Made by a program: the position numbers and the translations under genes
Source of the DNA: Bacillota bacterium
GTDB lineage: Bacteria; Bacillota; Clostridia; Christensenellales; SZUA-584
Length of the DNA: 64,000 nucleotides
NCBI GenBank assembly: GCA_023406895.1
Contig: JAEXTV010000001.1
Coordinates: 12,729-76,728 of the forward strand
Direction: 5' to 3'
The notes under the pieces: generated by a model
What the model was told of the DNA's origin: nothing
What the model saw: the letters and a program-made list of their open reading frames with translations, nothing else
Database searches by the model: none
Shown here: one piece after another, positions 15,969 through 24,772 of the stretch
How the letters are laid out: each line of letters begins with the position of its first letter
How positions within the stretch are numbered: position 1 is the first letter of the stretch

Positions 15969-18900
15969 TTGAAACCGGATAATTTTTTCGCCGCGCTTAA
16001 AAGCAGCGTCGGCGTGGATGAACGCTATGATCTGCAGTTTGAAAAAGCACAGCACGACGTGAAAAATGCGCGGCTGCTGCTGCATTTTTGCTGCGACCTG
16101 CTGCCCGCTGATGCCTGCCTTTCCATTGAGAATTACGTGAAAGAGAATGTCGATAAAAATGCCGAGGTTTGTTTTCAGTACAGAAATTTGAATGAAAATG
16201 ACGCGGCCCAGTTTGACGCACATATCAGGGAACTGTGCCTTGCATACAGGCCGGCCTTCGCCCCTTTCATGCAGCGCTGTTTGATACAGCTCAAGGGCAA
16301 AACGCTGCATGTGGATTTCGCGGACGATCTTGCCCCTGAACTTTTTTCCTCGATGGGCATTAAGGATTATCTATCGGGTTATTTGCTGCGGTGTCTTGGC
16401 GAAGGTGCGTCGTTAAGAACGGGCCGGTGCGCGCCCGAAGCCTTGCCCGCACCTGTGCGCAAGAAAGCCGCGAAACAAAAAAGTGTGGCGGTTGAAAAGG
16501 CTGCGCCCAAGCCGGCTCTGCCCGATAAGCCCGCCAAAGACGCAAAAGCGGAGCCCAAAAAGGAACAAACCAGCCTGATACACGGAAAGCATGTGCCGGG
16601 CGAGTTAACGCGCATCAAGGAACTCTCCGAACTGACGGGCGCCTGCGTGATCAGCGGGCAGATGATAGACATAAAATCGTTCGACATCAAAAACGAGACG
16701 CGCGGCAAGAAATCCATCATCGTGTTCAGCGTGACGGACCTGACTTCGACGGTGACCTGCAAGGCGTTTGTGGGGCGCGATGTGCGCGACGAGATCATGG
16801 AACGCATGCAAAAGGCACCGGCACTGCGCGTGGCTGGTACGGCGGGGTACGACAGCTTTTCGCGCGAGCTGACCATTTCGGTGAAAAGCATTGAGGAAAC
16901 GAAGGCGGTACGGCGCGAGGATCACGCGGAAGTTAAACGCGTGGAGCTGCATATGCATACCAACATGAGCGCGCTCGACGGCTGTGCCGACGAGGTGGAC
17001 GTGGTGAAACGCGCTGCCGCGTTTGGACACGAGGCCGTGGCGATTACGGATCACGGCGTGGTGCAGGCGTTTCCGCGCGCGTTTGATACCGCAAAAAAGC
17101 TCGGTATCAAGGTGATATACGGCATGGAAGCGTACATGTTCGACGATGTGGGCTTTTCGTACAGCGAAGAGTTTGCGGACGAATACGTGGTGTTCGACCT
17201 CGAGACGACGGGGCTGAACCCAAGGTATTGCGGCATCACCGAAATCGGCGCGGTAAGACTGCGCCGCGGGGAAATCGTGGATACGTTCTCGACGTTTGTG
17301 AACCCCGAGCAGCCGATCAGTCAGCAGATTACCGACATCACGGGCATCACGGATGAGATGGTGAAGGACGCACCCAAAATGGGCGAAGCGCTCGACATGT
17401 TCAAATTCTACATTGGAGATAAGCCGCTGGCCGCACATAATGCGCCGTTTGACATGAGCTTCATCAAAAAACACGGTGAGGACAACGGTATACGGTTCGA
17501 CAACCCGTGCCTTGATACGGTGGGGCTGTTGAAGCGCACGTTCCCGAACCACAAATCATACAGCCTTGGCAATCTCGCTGCGGATTTTAATATCAAGCTC
17601 CGGCATCACCGTGCGCTGGACGACGCGGAATGCACCGCCAAGCTGATGGCGATGGCGATCAATCAACTGCAAAACCCACAAGGGCCAATAGAAACGACCG
17701 ATGAAAAAAACATCAAGACGAACCATATCATTCTGCTCTGTAAAGATAAAAAGGGGCTTTTTAATCTTTATAAGCTTGTCAGCGAATCGCATATCAAGCA
17801 TTTTTACAGACGGCCGCGCGTTCCGAAATCGCTGCTGATGCAGCACCGCGAGGGGCTCATTGTGGGTTCGGCCTGCGAGCAGGGTGAGTTGATTCAGGCA
17901 ATACTGCGCTTTGCGTCGGATGGTGAACTTGAGACGATCGCCTCATTTTACGATTATCTTGAGGTGCAGCCGGACGGCAACAACATGTTCATGGTGCGCG
18001 AAGGGCGCCTGCGAGACGTGGAGGCGGTGCGCGATATCACGCGGCGTGTTGTGGCGCTCGGGGAAAAGCTTAATAAGCCGGTGATCGCGACTTGCGACGC
18101 ACATTTCATTGAGCCGCAGGACGAATACTTTCGGCGCATACTGATGCACGGACAGAAGTTCTCGGACGCGGACAATCAGGCACCGCTTTATTTCCGCACA
18201 ACGGACGAGATGCTCGGTGAATTCGCATATCTCGGAGAAGCCAAGGCCCGCGAGATTGTGATCGACAATACGCGCGCGGTCGCGGCACAGGTGGAATCCA
18301 TTGTGCTGCTTCCCGACGATACCGCGATGCCCGAAATTCCCGATGCGGCCGAAAAGCTCGAGAAAATGTGCTTTGATAACGCACGCGCGAAATACGGCGA
18401 CCCGCTGCCCGAAAACGTGGAAACGCGTTTGCGGTTTGAACTCGATAATATCATCCATCACGGCTACAGCGTGCTGTATTACATTGCCTACGAGCTCGTA
18501 AAGCACTCGCTCGACGACGGCTACCTTGTCGGGTCGCGCGGCAGTGTGGGCTCGTCTCTCGCGGCGACAATGGCGGGCATCACCGAGGTGAACGCGCTGC
18601 CGCCTCACTATGTGTGTCCAAACTGCTGCCACAGCGATTTTGGTGTGGATACGAAAAAGTACGCGTGCGGGCCCGATTTGCCGCCAAAGGACTGCCCAAT
18701 GTGCGGCACGCCCTATTTGCGGGACGGGTACGAGATTCCGTTTGCGACATTCCTTGGCATCAACGCGGATAAGGTGCCGGATATCGATCTTAACTTCTCG
18801 GGCGTTTACCAGCCCGAGGCGCATAAATTCATACTCGAATTCTTCGGTGAGGAGCACGTGTTCCGCGCGGGCACCATCAGCAGCATCAAGGACCAAACGG

Positions 18901-20201
18901 CCTACGGCTTTGTGAAGAACTATCTCGCGGAGAAAGGCATTGTGTCGAGCAAGGCCGAGATCGACCGGCTCACAAAAGGCGTATCGGGCACCAAACGCAC
19001 GACGGGCCAGCATCCGGGCGGCCTTGTGATACTGCCCAAGAGCCGCGATATTCATGAATTTACGCCCATTCAATATCCCGCGAACGACGCTTCTTCGGGC
19101 AGTGTGACCACGCATTATAACTTTAACTCGCTGCACGACCGGCTCGTTAAACTTGATATTCTCGGCCATGACGACCCGACGGCTTTGCGCATGCTGCAGG
19201 ATATCACGGGGATCAACCCCAAAGAGGTGCCGATTAACGATACCGATACGCTCTCGCTGTTTTCATCGACCAGAGCGCTCGGCCTTAAGCCCGAGCAGAT
19301 ACTCGGCTGCGAGGTGGGCAGCATCGCAATCCCCGAATTCGGCACCAAGTTCGTTCGTCAGATACTCGTGGAGACGCAGCCGACGACGATTGACGAACTC
19401 GTCCGCATCGCGGGGCTCTCGCATGGCACCGACGTTTGGCTTAACAACGCGCACGACCTCATACAGGATGGCACGGCCACGCTGCGCGAGGTCATCTGTA
19501 CGCGCGACGATATTATGAACTATCTCGTGGCCAAGGGCATGGATGCGACGGAATCGTTCTTCATCATGGAATCCGTCAGAAAGGGCAAGGGCTTGAAGGA
19601 CGACTGGGAAGCGCACATGCGCGAAGCGGGCGTGCCGGATTGGTTCATCGATTCGTGCAAAAAGATTGCCTACATGTTCCCGCGTGCCCATGCGGTGGCC
19701 TACGTCATGATGGCGCTTCGCATCGCTTATTTCAAAGTGCACCATCCGCGCGCGTTTTACGCCACATATTTCAGTGTGCGTGCCGACAATCTCGACGCGG
19801 CCTATTTGCATTCGGGCGAAACGGTGCGTGCGCGCATTGCGCATATTGAAGCGCAGGGCAAGGCCGCGACGGCGCTCGAACAGTCGCAGCTCACGGTGAT
19901 GGAGGTGGCGCTCGAGATGTATGAGCGCGGTATTGAATTTCTGCCGTGCGACCTCTACAAATCCGACGCGGTGAACTGCCTGATTGAGGATGAAGGACTG
20001 CGTCTGCCGTTTACCGCGCTGGGCGGCACAGGAGCATCCGCGGCGCAAGGCATCGTAAGAGCGCGGGCGGCGGGCCCGTTCCTGTCGGTGGAGGATTTGA
20101 AGGCGCGCTCGGGCATTTCAAGCGCGGTGGTTTCGAAGCTGGAGGAAAACGGATGTCTCAAAGGGCTGCTTAAGAGCAACCAGCTGAGTTTGTTTGATTG
20201 A
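15969..20201 (+). CDS. polC: DNA polymerase III PolC-type alpha subunit
   Basis: 1410 residues, normal for PolC. Order of domains: N-terminal region (1-150), a low-complexity Ala/Lys/Pro linker (about 155-205), OB fold (about 220-310), PHP domain beginning HMHTNMSALDG near 328, inserted DEDDh proofreading exonuclease (VVFDLETTGLNP near 406; HNAPFDMSFIKKH; HRALDDAECTAKL), then the polymerase core with a zinc site (CPNC near 883 and CPMCG near 912) and PDIDLNFSG near 936. TTG start with CAGGGGG upstream. PolC is the leading-strand replicase of low-GC Firmicutes. The 184 bases before it hold no supportable gene. Confidence 0.98.
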   Translation: MKPDNFFAALKSSVGVDERYDLQFEKAQHDVKNARLLLHFCCDLLPADACLSIENYVKENVDKNAEVCFQYRNLNENDAAQFDAHIRELCLAYRPAFAPFMQRCLIQLKGKTLHVDFADDLAPELFSSMGIKDYLSGYLLRCLGEGASLRTGRCAPEALPAPVRKKAAKQKSVAVEKAAPKPALPDKPAKDAKAEPKKEQTSLIHGKHVPGELTRIKELSELTGACVISGQMIDIKSFDIKNETRGKKSIIVFSVTDLTSTVTCKAFVGRDVRDEIMERMQKAPALRVAGTAGYDSFSRELTISVKSIEETKAVRREDHAEVKRVELHMHTNMSALDGCADEVDVVKRAAAFGHEAVAITDHGVVQAFPRAFDTAKKLGIKVIYGMEAYMFDDVGFSYSEEFADEYVVFDLETTGLNPRYCGITEIGAVRLRRGEIVDTFSTFVNPEQPISQQITDITGITDEMVKDAPKMGEALDMFKFYIGDKPLAAHNAPFDMSFIKKHGEDNGIRFDNPCLDTVGLLKRTFPNHKSYSLGNLAADFNIKLRHHRALDDAECTAKLMAMAINQLQNPQGPIETTDEKNIKTNHIILLCKDKKGLFNLYKLVSESHIKHFYRRPRVPKSLLMQHREGLIVGSACEQGELIQAILRFASDGELETIASFYDYLEVQPDGNNMFMVREGRLRDVEAVRDITRRVVALGEKLNKPVIATCDAHFIEPQDEYFRRILMHGQKFSDADNQAPLYFRTTDEMLGEFAYLGEAKAREIVIDNTRAVAAQVESIVLLPDDTAMPEIPDAAEKLEKMCFDNARAKYGDPLPENVETRLRFELDNIIHHGYSVLYYIAYELVKHSLDDGYLVGSRGSVGSSLAATMAGITEVNALPPHYVCPNCCHSDFGVDTKKYACGPDLPPKDCPMCGTPYLRDGYEIPFATFLGINADKVPDIDLNFSGVYQPEAHKFILEFFGEEHVFRAGTISSIKDQTAYGFVKNYLAEKGIVSSKAEIDRLTKGVSGTKRTTGQHPGGLVILPKSRDIHEFTPIQYPANDASSGSVTTHYNFNSLHDRLVKLDILGHDDPTALRMLQDITGINPKEVPINDTDTLSLFSSTRALGLKPEQILGCEVGSIAIPEFGTKFVRQILVETQPTTIDELVRIAGLSHGTDVWLNNAHDLIQDGTATLREVICTRDDIMNYLVAKGMDATESFFIMESVRKGKGLKDDWEAHMREAGVPDWFIDSCKKIAYMFPRAHAVAYVMMALRIAYFKVHHPRAFYATYFSVRADNLDAAYLHSGETVRARIAHIEAQGKAATALEQSQLTVMEVALEMYERGIEFLPCDLYKSDAVNCLIEDEGLRLPFTALGGTGASAAQGIVRARAAGPFLSVEDLKARSGISSAVVSKLEENGCLKGLLKSNQLSLFD

Positions 20202-20280
20202 CACCTGAAAATGGAATAATTGCGGCGTTTCTTATCGGACTTCCCGGGGCAGATTAAAAATATACGGAGGGGGATGGCAG

Positions 20281-21228
20281 ATGAGTGCACTCAACAACAA
20301 GATTGTGGTGGTGGGCGCAGGCAAAGTGGGATCAACCACAGCTTATACGCTGATGTTGAGCCATCTTGCGTCGGAAATTGTGCTGATTGACGTGAACAAA
20401 GACCGTGCGCAGGGCGAAGCTCTTGACATCAGCCACGGTATCGCGTACTTATGGCAGACCATCGTGAGAGCTGGGGACTACGAGGACTGCGCGGACGCCG
20501 ATATCATTATCATCACGGCGGGCATCGGGCGGCAGCCGGGCCAGACGCGTCTCGATCTTGCGCGGACGAATGTGAGTATTGTTCGGGCCATTATGGAAGG
20601 CGTAATGAAGCACGCGGCGAATCCGCTGATGCTCATCATCTCCAATCCCGTGGATGTACTGACGTATATCGTGCAGAATGAAACGGGGCTGCCTGCGTCT
20701 CGAGTGATCGGCTCGGGCACAATGCTCGATACCGGACGCTTCCGGTATCTGCTGAGTGACCACTGCAAGGTGGATGTGCGCAGTATTCATGCGTTTATCG
20801 TGGGGGAACACGGCGACAGTGAACTGCCGCTTTGGAGCCATGCCTCGCTCGCATCCAAACCCTTTAACGAATACTGCGACAAATGCGGCCATCCGTGCGG
20901 CGGCGTCAACCGTCAAAAGATGTTTGAAGCCACGCGTGATGCAGGCATTGAAATCATCGAGAAGAAGGGTGCCACGTTTTACGGTGTGTCTCTCGCGGCG
21001 GCCCGTATTGCGGCGGCCATTATGGGCAATGAAAACTCTGTGCTCACGCTATCCAGCGTGCTGAATGGTGAATATGGCATTAGCGGTGTGGCGCTCAGCC
21101 TGCCCTGCATTGTCAATCGCAGCGGTATCGACCGATTCCTCGATCTGCAGATCACAGAAGAAGAAAAAAACTTGCTGCAAGCCTCCGCAGAAAAACTAAA
21201 AAATGCAATCAGGGATGTTTACCAATAA
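20281..21228 (+). CDS. Lactate/malate dehydrogenase family protein, paralogue 1
   Basis: 315 residues. NAD-binding GAGKVGSTTAYTLM, active-site loop RQPGQTRLDLARTN, ISNPVDVLTYIV, GSGTMLDTGRFRYLL (D150, R153) and catalytic H177 in GEHGDSELPLW. At the residue equivalent to Gln102 of lactate dehydrogenases this protein has Arg84, the residue typical of malate dehydrogenases; the GATFYG segment is instead LDH-like. The substrate is therefore uncertain. A CxxCxxxC motif (C199, C202, C206) lies in the loop after the active site and recurs in paralogue 2. RBS GGAGGGGG. The stop overlaps the next start by one base. Confidence 0.88.
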   Translation: MSALNNKIVVVGAGKVGSTTAYTLMLSHLASEIVLIDVNKDRAQGEALDISHGIAYLWQTIVRAGDYEDCADADIIIITAGIGRQPGQTRLDLARTNVSIVRAIMEGVMKHAANPLMLIISNPVDVLTYIVQNETGLPASRVIGSGTMLDTGRFRYLLSDHCKVDVRSIHAFIVGEHGDSELPLWSHASLASKPFNEYCDKCGHPCGGVNRQKMFEATRDAGIEIIEKKGATFYGVSLAAARIAAAIMGNENSVLTLSSVLNGEYGISGVALSLPCIVNRSGIDRFLDLQITEEEKNLLQASAEKLKNAIRDVYQ

Positions 21229-21545
21229 TGGATTGGATCGTTGAACAGGGCCGTGTTTTCAGCAAAGACGATCACGGGGAATTGATTGCGGAAGCCACAT
21301 TCTATGAAAAATCGAATGGCGATTTTTATATCGATCATACTTATGTGGTGCCTCGGTTAAGAGGCCGCGGTATCGCCGATGAAATGATGAAAGCTCTGGC
21401 GACAGTGATTCGGGAAAGAGGGGGCAAAGTCACGGCAAGCTGCTCATATGCAAATGCGTGGCTCAAAAGGCATAAAGGTGAATATACCGATATCATTTCA
21501 AAGGATCTGATGAATGAAGCCATAGCTTGCCATTTAAAACAGTAA
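21228..21545 (+). CDS. GNAT family N-acetyltransferase-like protein
   Basis: 105 residues, a minimal GNAT fold. DGDFYIDHTYV-like beta-strand (GDFYIDHTYVVPRLRGRG) leads into the acetyl-CoA loop R-L-R-G-R-G-I-A and helix DEMMKALATVIRE, then a strand with ASCSYANAWLKRH. This is the YjdJ/GtnR-type short family, whose substrates are not known. Its ATG overlaps the dehydrogenase stop (TAATG), so translation is coupled. A terminator follows. Confidence 0.82.
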   Translation: MDWIVEQGRVFSKDDHGELIAEATFYEKSNGDFYIDHTYVVPRLRGRGIADEMMKALATVIRERGGKVTASCSYANAWLKRHKGEYTDIISKDLMNEAIACHLKQ

Positions 21546-21598
21546 TATTGGAACATATGGATACAAATGATAATTATATTATATTTGAGATAATTTAA

Positions 21599-21624
21599 CA
21601 CGCCGTAAACAGGCGTTTTTTTTT
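21599..21624 (+). terminator. Terminator after the GNAT gene
   Basis: Short 5-bp stem ACGCC/GGCGT (21600-21604 with 21612-21616) followed by nine T residues. Confidence 0.7.
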
Positions 21625-21745
21625 AAAATATGTTAAAAACACAGTAAAATAGAGAAAACAAGGCTATATGCAAGTCATTAATGAGCTTATATCATTTCAG
21701 ACAAGTATACATCAACAGTAACCGAAATTCGGGTGAATAAGGCGT

Positions 21746-21774
21746 TTGATTTTTTTTTCACAATGTAATAACAT
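21746..21774 (+). promoter_or_regulatory. Probable promoter of dehydrogenase 2-malic enzyme
   Basis: TTGATT at 21746-21751, 17-base spacer and TAACAT at 21769-21774. It lies in an AT-rich gap and is immediately followed by a palindromic operator. Confidence 0.5.
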
Positions 21775-21783
21775 CTAAAGAAT

Positions 21784-21801
21784 TTCTGAAATTTTTCAGA
21801 A
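21784..21801 (+). promoter_or_regulatory. Rex-like palindromic operator
   Basis: TTCTGAA-ATTT-TTCAGAA is a perfect 18-bp palindrome with the 7-4-7 geometry of the Rex site TTGTGAA-N4-TTCACAA, differing at position 3 and its mirror. It would overlap the start of transcription. Rex senses NADH/NAD and typically represses lactate dehydrogenase and other fermentation genes. Other dimeric regulators could also bind such a palindrome. Confidence 0.5.
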
Positions 21802-21859
21802 TGTTAGCAGACTTCGATAAAAATTGAAATAAAAAATTTATAACGAGGAAGGACTATTT

Positions 21860-22810
21860 ATGAACATTGCATCAAACAAAAGCAAGGTTGTTGTGATCGG
21901 TGCAGGCAAAGTGGGGTCGACGGTGGCTTACACGATTATGATGAACAACCTGACATCAGAGATTGTGCTTGTGGATGTAGACAAAAGCCGTGCGCGCGGC
22001 GAAGCCCTCGACATCAGTCATGGTATTGCATATTTTAAGCAGCTGACCATACGGGAAGGGGACTATGAGGATTGTGCCGATGCCGATGTCATTATCATTT
22101 CAGCGGGTATTGGCCGTCAGCCGGGACAAACGCGCATTGATCTTGCGCGTACCAATGTGTCCATCACACGCGACATCCTTTCCAAGATTATGAAGCACGC
22201 GAGCAACCCTCTTATTATGCTGATTTCGAACCCTGTGGATGTACTCACTTACATGGTTCAAAAAGAAAGCGGCCTGCTGGCTACGCGCGTCATCGGGACG
22301 GGCACAATGCTCGATACAGGACGTTTTCGTTATTTGCTTAGCCAGCATTGTAAAGTGGACGTCAGAAACGTCCATGCGTATATTGTCGGCGAACACGGAG
22401 ACAGTGAAGTGCCGGTTTGGAGCCGTGCCTCGATTGCATCAAAGCCGTTTGATGAATATTGCGAGGATTGCCCGCGCCGTTGCCAGAAAATCAACCGTCA
22501 GCAGATTTTTGAGGAAACGCGTGACGGCGGTGCTGAGATCATCAAGGCCAAAGGAGCCACGTTCTACGGCGTTGCACTCGCGGCAACACGTTTGCTGGGT
22601 GCCATCATGGGAGACGAAAACTCTGTCCTGACGCTTTCGACATCGCTTAGCGGCAATTACGGCATCAGCGATGTGGCCGTCAGCCTGCCGTGCGTTGTGA
22701 ACCGCAGCGGTATCGACCGTTATCTGGATATCCGTATGACCGATGACGAGCTCACTCAGCTGCATCTGTCGGCAGAGAAGTTAAAAGGCGTTATCAAAGA
22801 AGTATTGTAA
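21860..22810 (+). CDS. Lactate/malate dehydrogenase family protein, paralogue 2
   Basis: 316 residues, closely similar along the whole length to the protein at 20281-21228. NAD-binding GAGKVGSTVAYTIM, loop RQPGQTRIDLARTN with Arg86 in the substrate-selecting position, GTGTMLDTGRFRYLL and catalytic H179 in GEHGDSEVPVW. The CxxCxxxC motif is kept (C201, C204, C208) although the residues between differ. RBS GAGGAAGG. Malic enzyme follows 24 bases downstream and is probably cotranscribed, so the pair could interconvert malate, oxaloacetate and pyruvate, or pyruvate and lactate. Confidence 0.88.
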   Translation: MNIASNKSKVVVIGAGKVGSTVAYTIMMNNLTSEIVLVDVDKSRARGEALDISHGIAYFKQLTIREGDYEDCADADVIIISAGIGRQPGQTRIDLARTNVSITRDILSKIMKHASNPLIMLISNPVDVLTYMVQKESGLLATRVIGTGTMLDTGRFRYLLSQHCKVDVRNVHAYIVGEHGDSEVPVWSRASIASKPFDEYCEDCPRRCQKINRQQIFEETRDGGAEIIKAKGATFYGVALAATRLLGAIMGDENSVLTLSTSLSGNYGISDVAVSLPCVVNRSGIDRYLDIRMTDDELTQLHLSAEKLKGVIKEVL

Positions 22811-22833
22811 TATATGGAAGGAGAAAGAACATT

Positions 22834-24006
22834 ATGACCATTAACGAAGAATCGTTGAAACTGCATGAGGAATGGAAGGGCAAGATTGAAGTGATCAGCA
22901 CGGTGCCCGTGAAAGACAAGCATGATTTGAGTGTGGCTTATACACCCGGCGTGGCGGAACCCTGCCTTAAGATATCCGATAATGTGGACCTGTCGTATAC
23001 CTACACGCGCCGCTGGAATCTGGTGGCGGTGGTGACGGACGGCACGGCGGTTTTGGGTCTCGGCGATATCGGTCCGGAAGCCGGTATGCCCGTGATGGAA
23101 GGCAAATGCGTGCTGTTTAAAACATTCGGTGATGTGGATGCATTCCCGCTCTGCATACGCAGCAAAGATGTGGACGACATTGTGAATACGGTGCGTTTGC
23201 TGGCGGGCAGCTTCGGCGGCGTGAATCTCGAGGATATCTCTGCGCCGCGCTGCTTCGAAATTGAACGGCGTCTTAAAGAATGCTGCGATATTCCGATATT
23301 CCATGACGACCAGCACGGTACCGCTGTGGTTTCGCTTGCGGCAATGATCAATGCGCTTAAGCTCACGGGTAAGGATTTAAAGAGCATCAGTGCTGTGGTG
23401 AACGGCGCGGGTGCTGCGGCCATAGCGGTGACCCGGCTGCTTATGGCCATGGGGCTCACCGACGTTGTGCTTTGCGATAGGCAGGGAGCGATCTATAAAG
23501 GCCGCGAAAACCTGAACAGTGAAAAAGAGCTGATGGCCGAAATCTCCAACAAACACATGAAAAAGGGATCGCTGGCCGATGTCGTTAAGGGAGCCGATGT
23601 GTTCTTCGGACTTTCCGCTCCGAATGTGTTGTCCAAAGAGATGGTGAAAACCATGGCGAAGGATCCGATCATCTTCGCAATGTCGAACCCTGTTCCGGAG
23701 ATTATGCCGGATGATGCCATTGAAGCGGGTGCGGCTGTTGTGGGCACGGGCCGCAGCGATTTTGCGAACCAGATTAACAACGTGCTCGCGTTCCCGGGCA
23801 TTTTCCGCGGTGCGCTCGATGTGCGCGCGAGCGATATCAATGATGAGATGAAAATCGCCGCTGCGTACGCAATCGCCAGCCTTGTGACAGAAGACGAGCT
23901 CAAGCCCGAATACATTATACCGGCACCGTTTGACCCGCGCGTGGGCCCCGCGGTGGCGGAAGCCGTCGCCAAAGCGGCGCGTGATTCCGGCGTTGCCCGT
24001 ATCTAA
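22834..24006 (+). CDS. NAD(P)-dependent malic enzyme
   Basis: 390 residues, the short bacterial form without the phosphotransacetylase-like extension. Motifs: AYTPGVAEPCLKI, DGTAVLGLGDIGPEAGMPV, FKTFGDVDAFPLCI, metal site FHDDQHGTAVVSLAA and the NAD-binding VVNGAGAAAIA. It decarboxylates malate to pyruvate with reduction of NAD(P). RBS AAGGAG. Its operon with a lactate/malate dehydrogenase and a Rex-like operator suggests redox-controlled C3/C4 acid metabolism. Confidence 0.96.
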   Translation: MTINEESLKLHEEWKGKIEVISTVPVKDKHDLSVAYTPGVAEPCLKISDNVDLSYTYTRRWNLVAVVTDGTAVLGLGDIGPEAGMPVMEGKCVLFKTFGDVDAFPLCIRSKDVDDIVNTVRLLAGSFGGVNLEDISAPRCFEIERRLKECCDIPIFHDDQHGTAVVSLAAMINALKLTGKDLKSISAVVNGAGAAAIAVTRLLMAMGLTDVVLCDRQGAIYKGRENLNSEKELMAEISNKHMKKGSLADVVKGADVFFGLSAPNVLSKEMVKTMAKDPIIFAMSNPVPEIMPDDAIEAGAAVVGTGRSDFANQINNVLAFPGIFRGALDVRASDINDEMKIAAAYAIASLVTEDELKPEYIIPAPFDPRVGPAVAEAVAKAARDSGVARI

Positions 24007-24037
24007 CCAAACCAGCAAAAGATCACATACTTTTTGA

Positions 24038-24070
24038 AGAATCCGGGAGACTCAGCCCGGATTCTTTTTT
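24038..24070 (+). terminator. Terminator after malic enzyme gene
   Basis: Perfect 9-bp stem (24039-24047 with 24056-24064), eight-base loop and TTTTTTG. Confidence 0.92.
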
Positions 24071-24716
24071 GTCCGGATGGTTGATATTTCGCGAGATTTT
24101 GCTTACCAACATATTTTTTATACCAGCAGGTTATCTCAGACTTGTTCGTTGACTATTATTTTACTCACGTATATAATGAAATAAGTTTTTTCGTCAAGAT
24201 TTTGCCTGAACAGCAGGATTAAAACAGCTTGTTTCTAAACTATTATCGTATTCGCCATCCTCTTGGAACAAGCCCAAAGGCTCTGACAGCAGTTCATCCA
24301 AATCAAGGAGAAATCGGTTAAGAATGAGAAAACGATGTCGGGCAGTCCATTACGATAATATCGTCGTTTTAGGCCGTATCCGTGAGAACAACAAATAATA
24401 GACTTAAATCCGTGGCAAGACTCACAACGGCGGATTATTGTTATCAGGGAAACCGTGACAGAACGTTAATACGTGTATGACATCGCTGATCATGGCACTG
24501 GCCGCGTGCATCTTCGGTGTGACATCGATCAGAGGGTTTTCACAAACTTCTGTCGTTGGTCTGATTTTGGGCTTCAACCCTTCTATAGTCATTGCCGCTT
24601 CGGTATGGGTCGGCCTTGCAGATGCGTTAACAAAGGCAGGAATAATTAAGGTGCCAGTCAAAAGCCAAAGCAAAGGCCAAGGCGTAAGCTGTATAAAACA
24701 GATTAATAGCCTTTCC
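24071..24716. other. 646-base intergenic stretch without a supportable gene
   Basis: Two short overlapping frames on opposite strands (24477-24746 plus, 24422-24673 minus) lack a ribosome binding site and match nothing I recognise. Composition is AT-richer than the neighbours at 24071-24300. It may be a decayed gene or noncoding spacer. Confidence 0.4.
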
Positions 24717-24746
24717 TTGACAAAGGGAGAGGCTTTTCAGTATTAA
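24717..24746 (+). promoter_or_regulatory. Probable promoter of recJ
   Basis: TTGACA at 24717-24722, 18-base spacer and TATTAA at 24741-24746, 27 bases before the TTG start of recJ. Confidence 0.55.
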
Positions 24747-24772
24747 GGGATCAGTGAGGACAGGAAACCACA

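Noticed and set aside
24422..24746. Overlapping plus and minus frames of about 85-90 codons
   Set aside because: No ribosome binding site and no recognisable family; each is the shadow of the other, and the plus frame runs into the recJ promoter.
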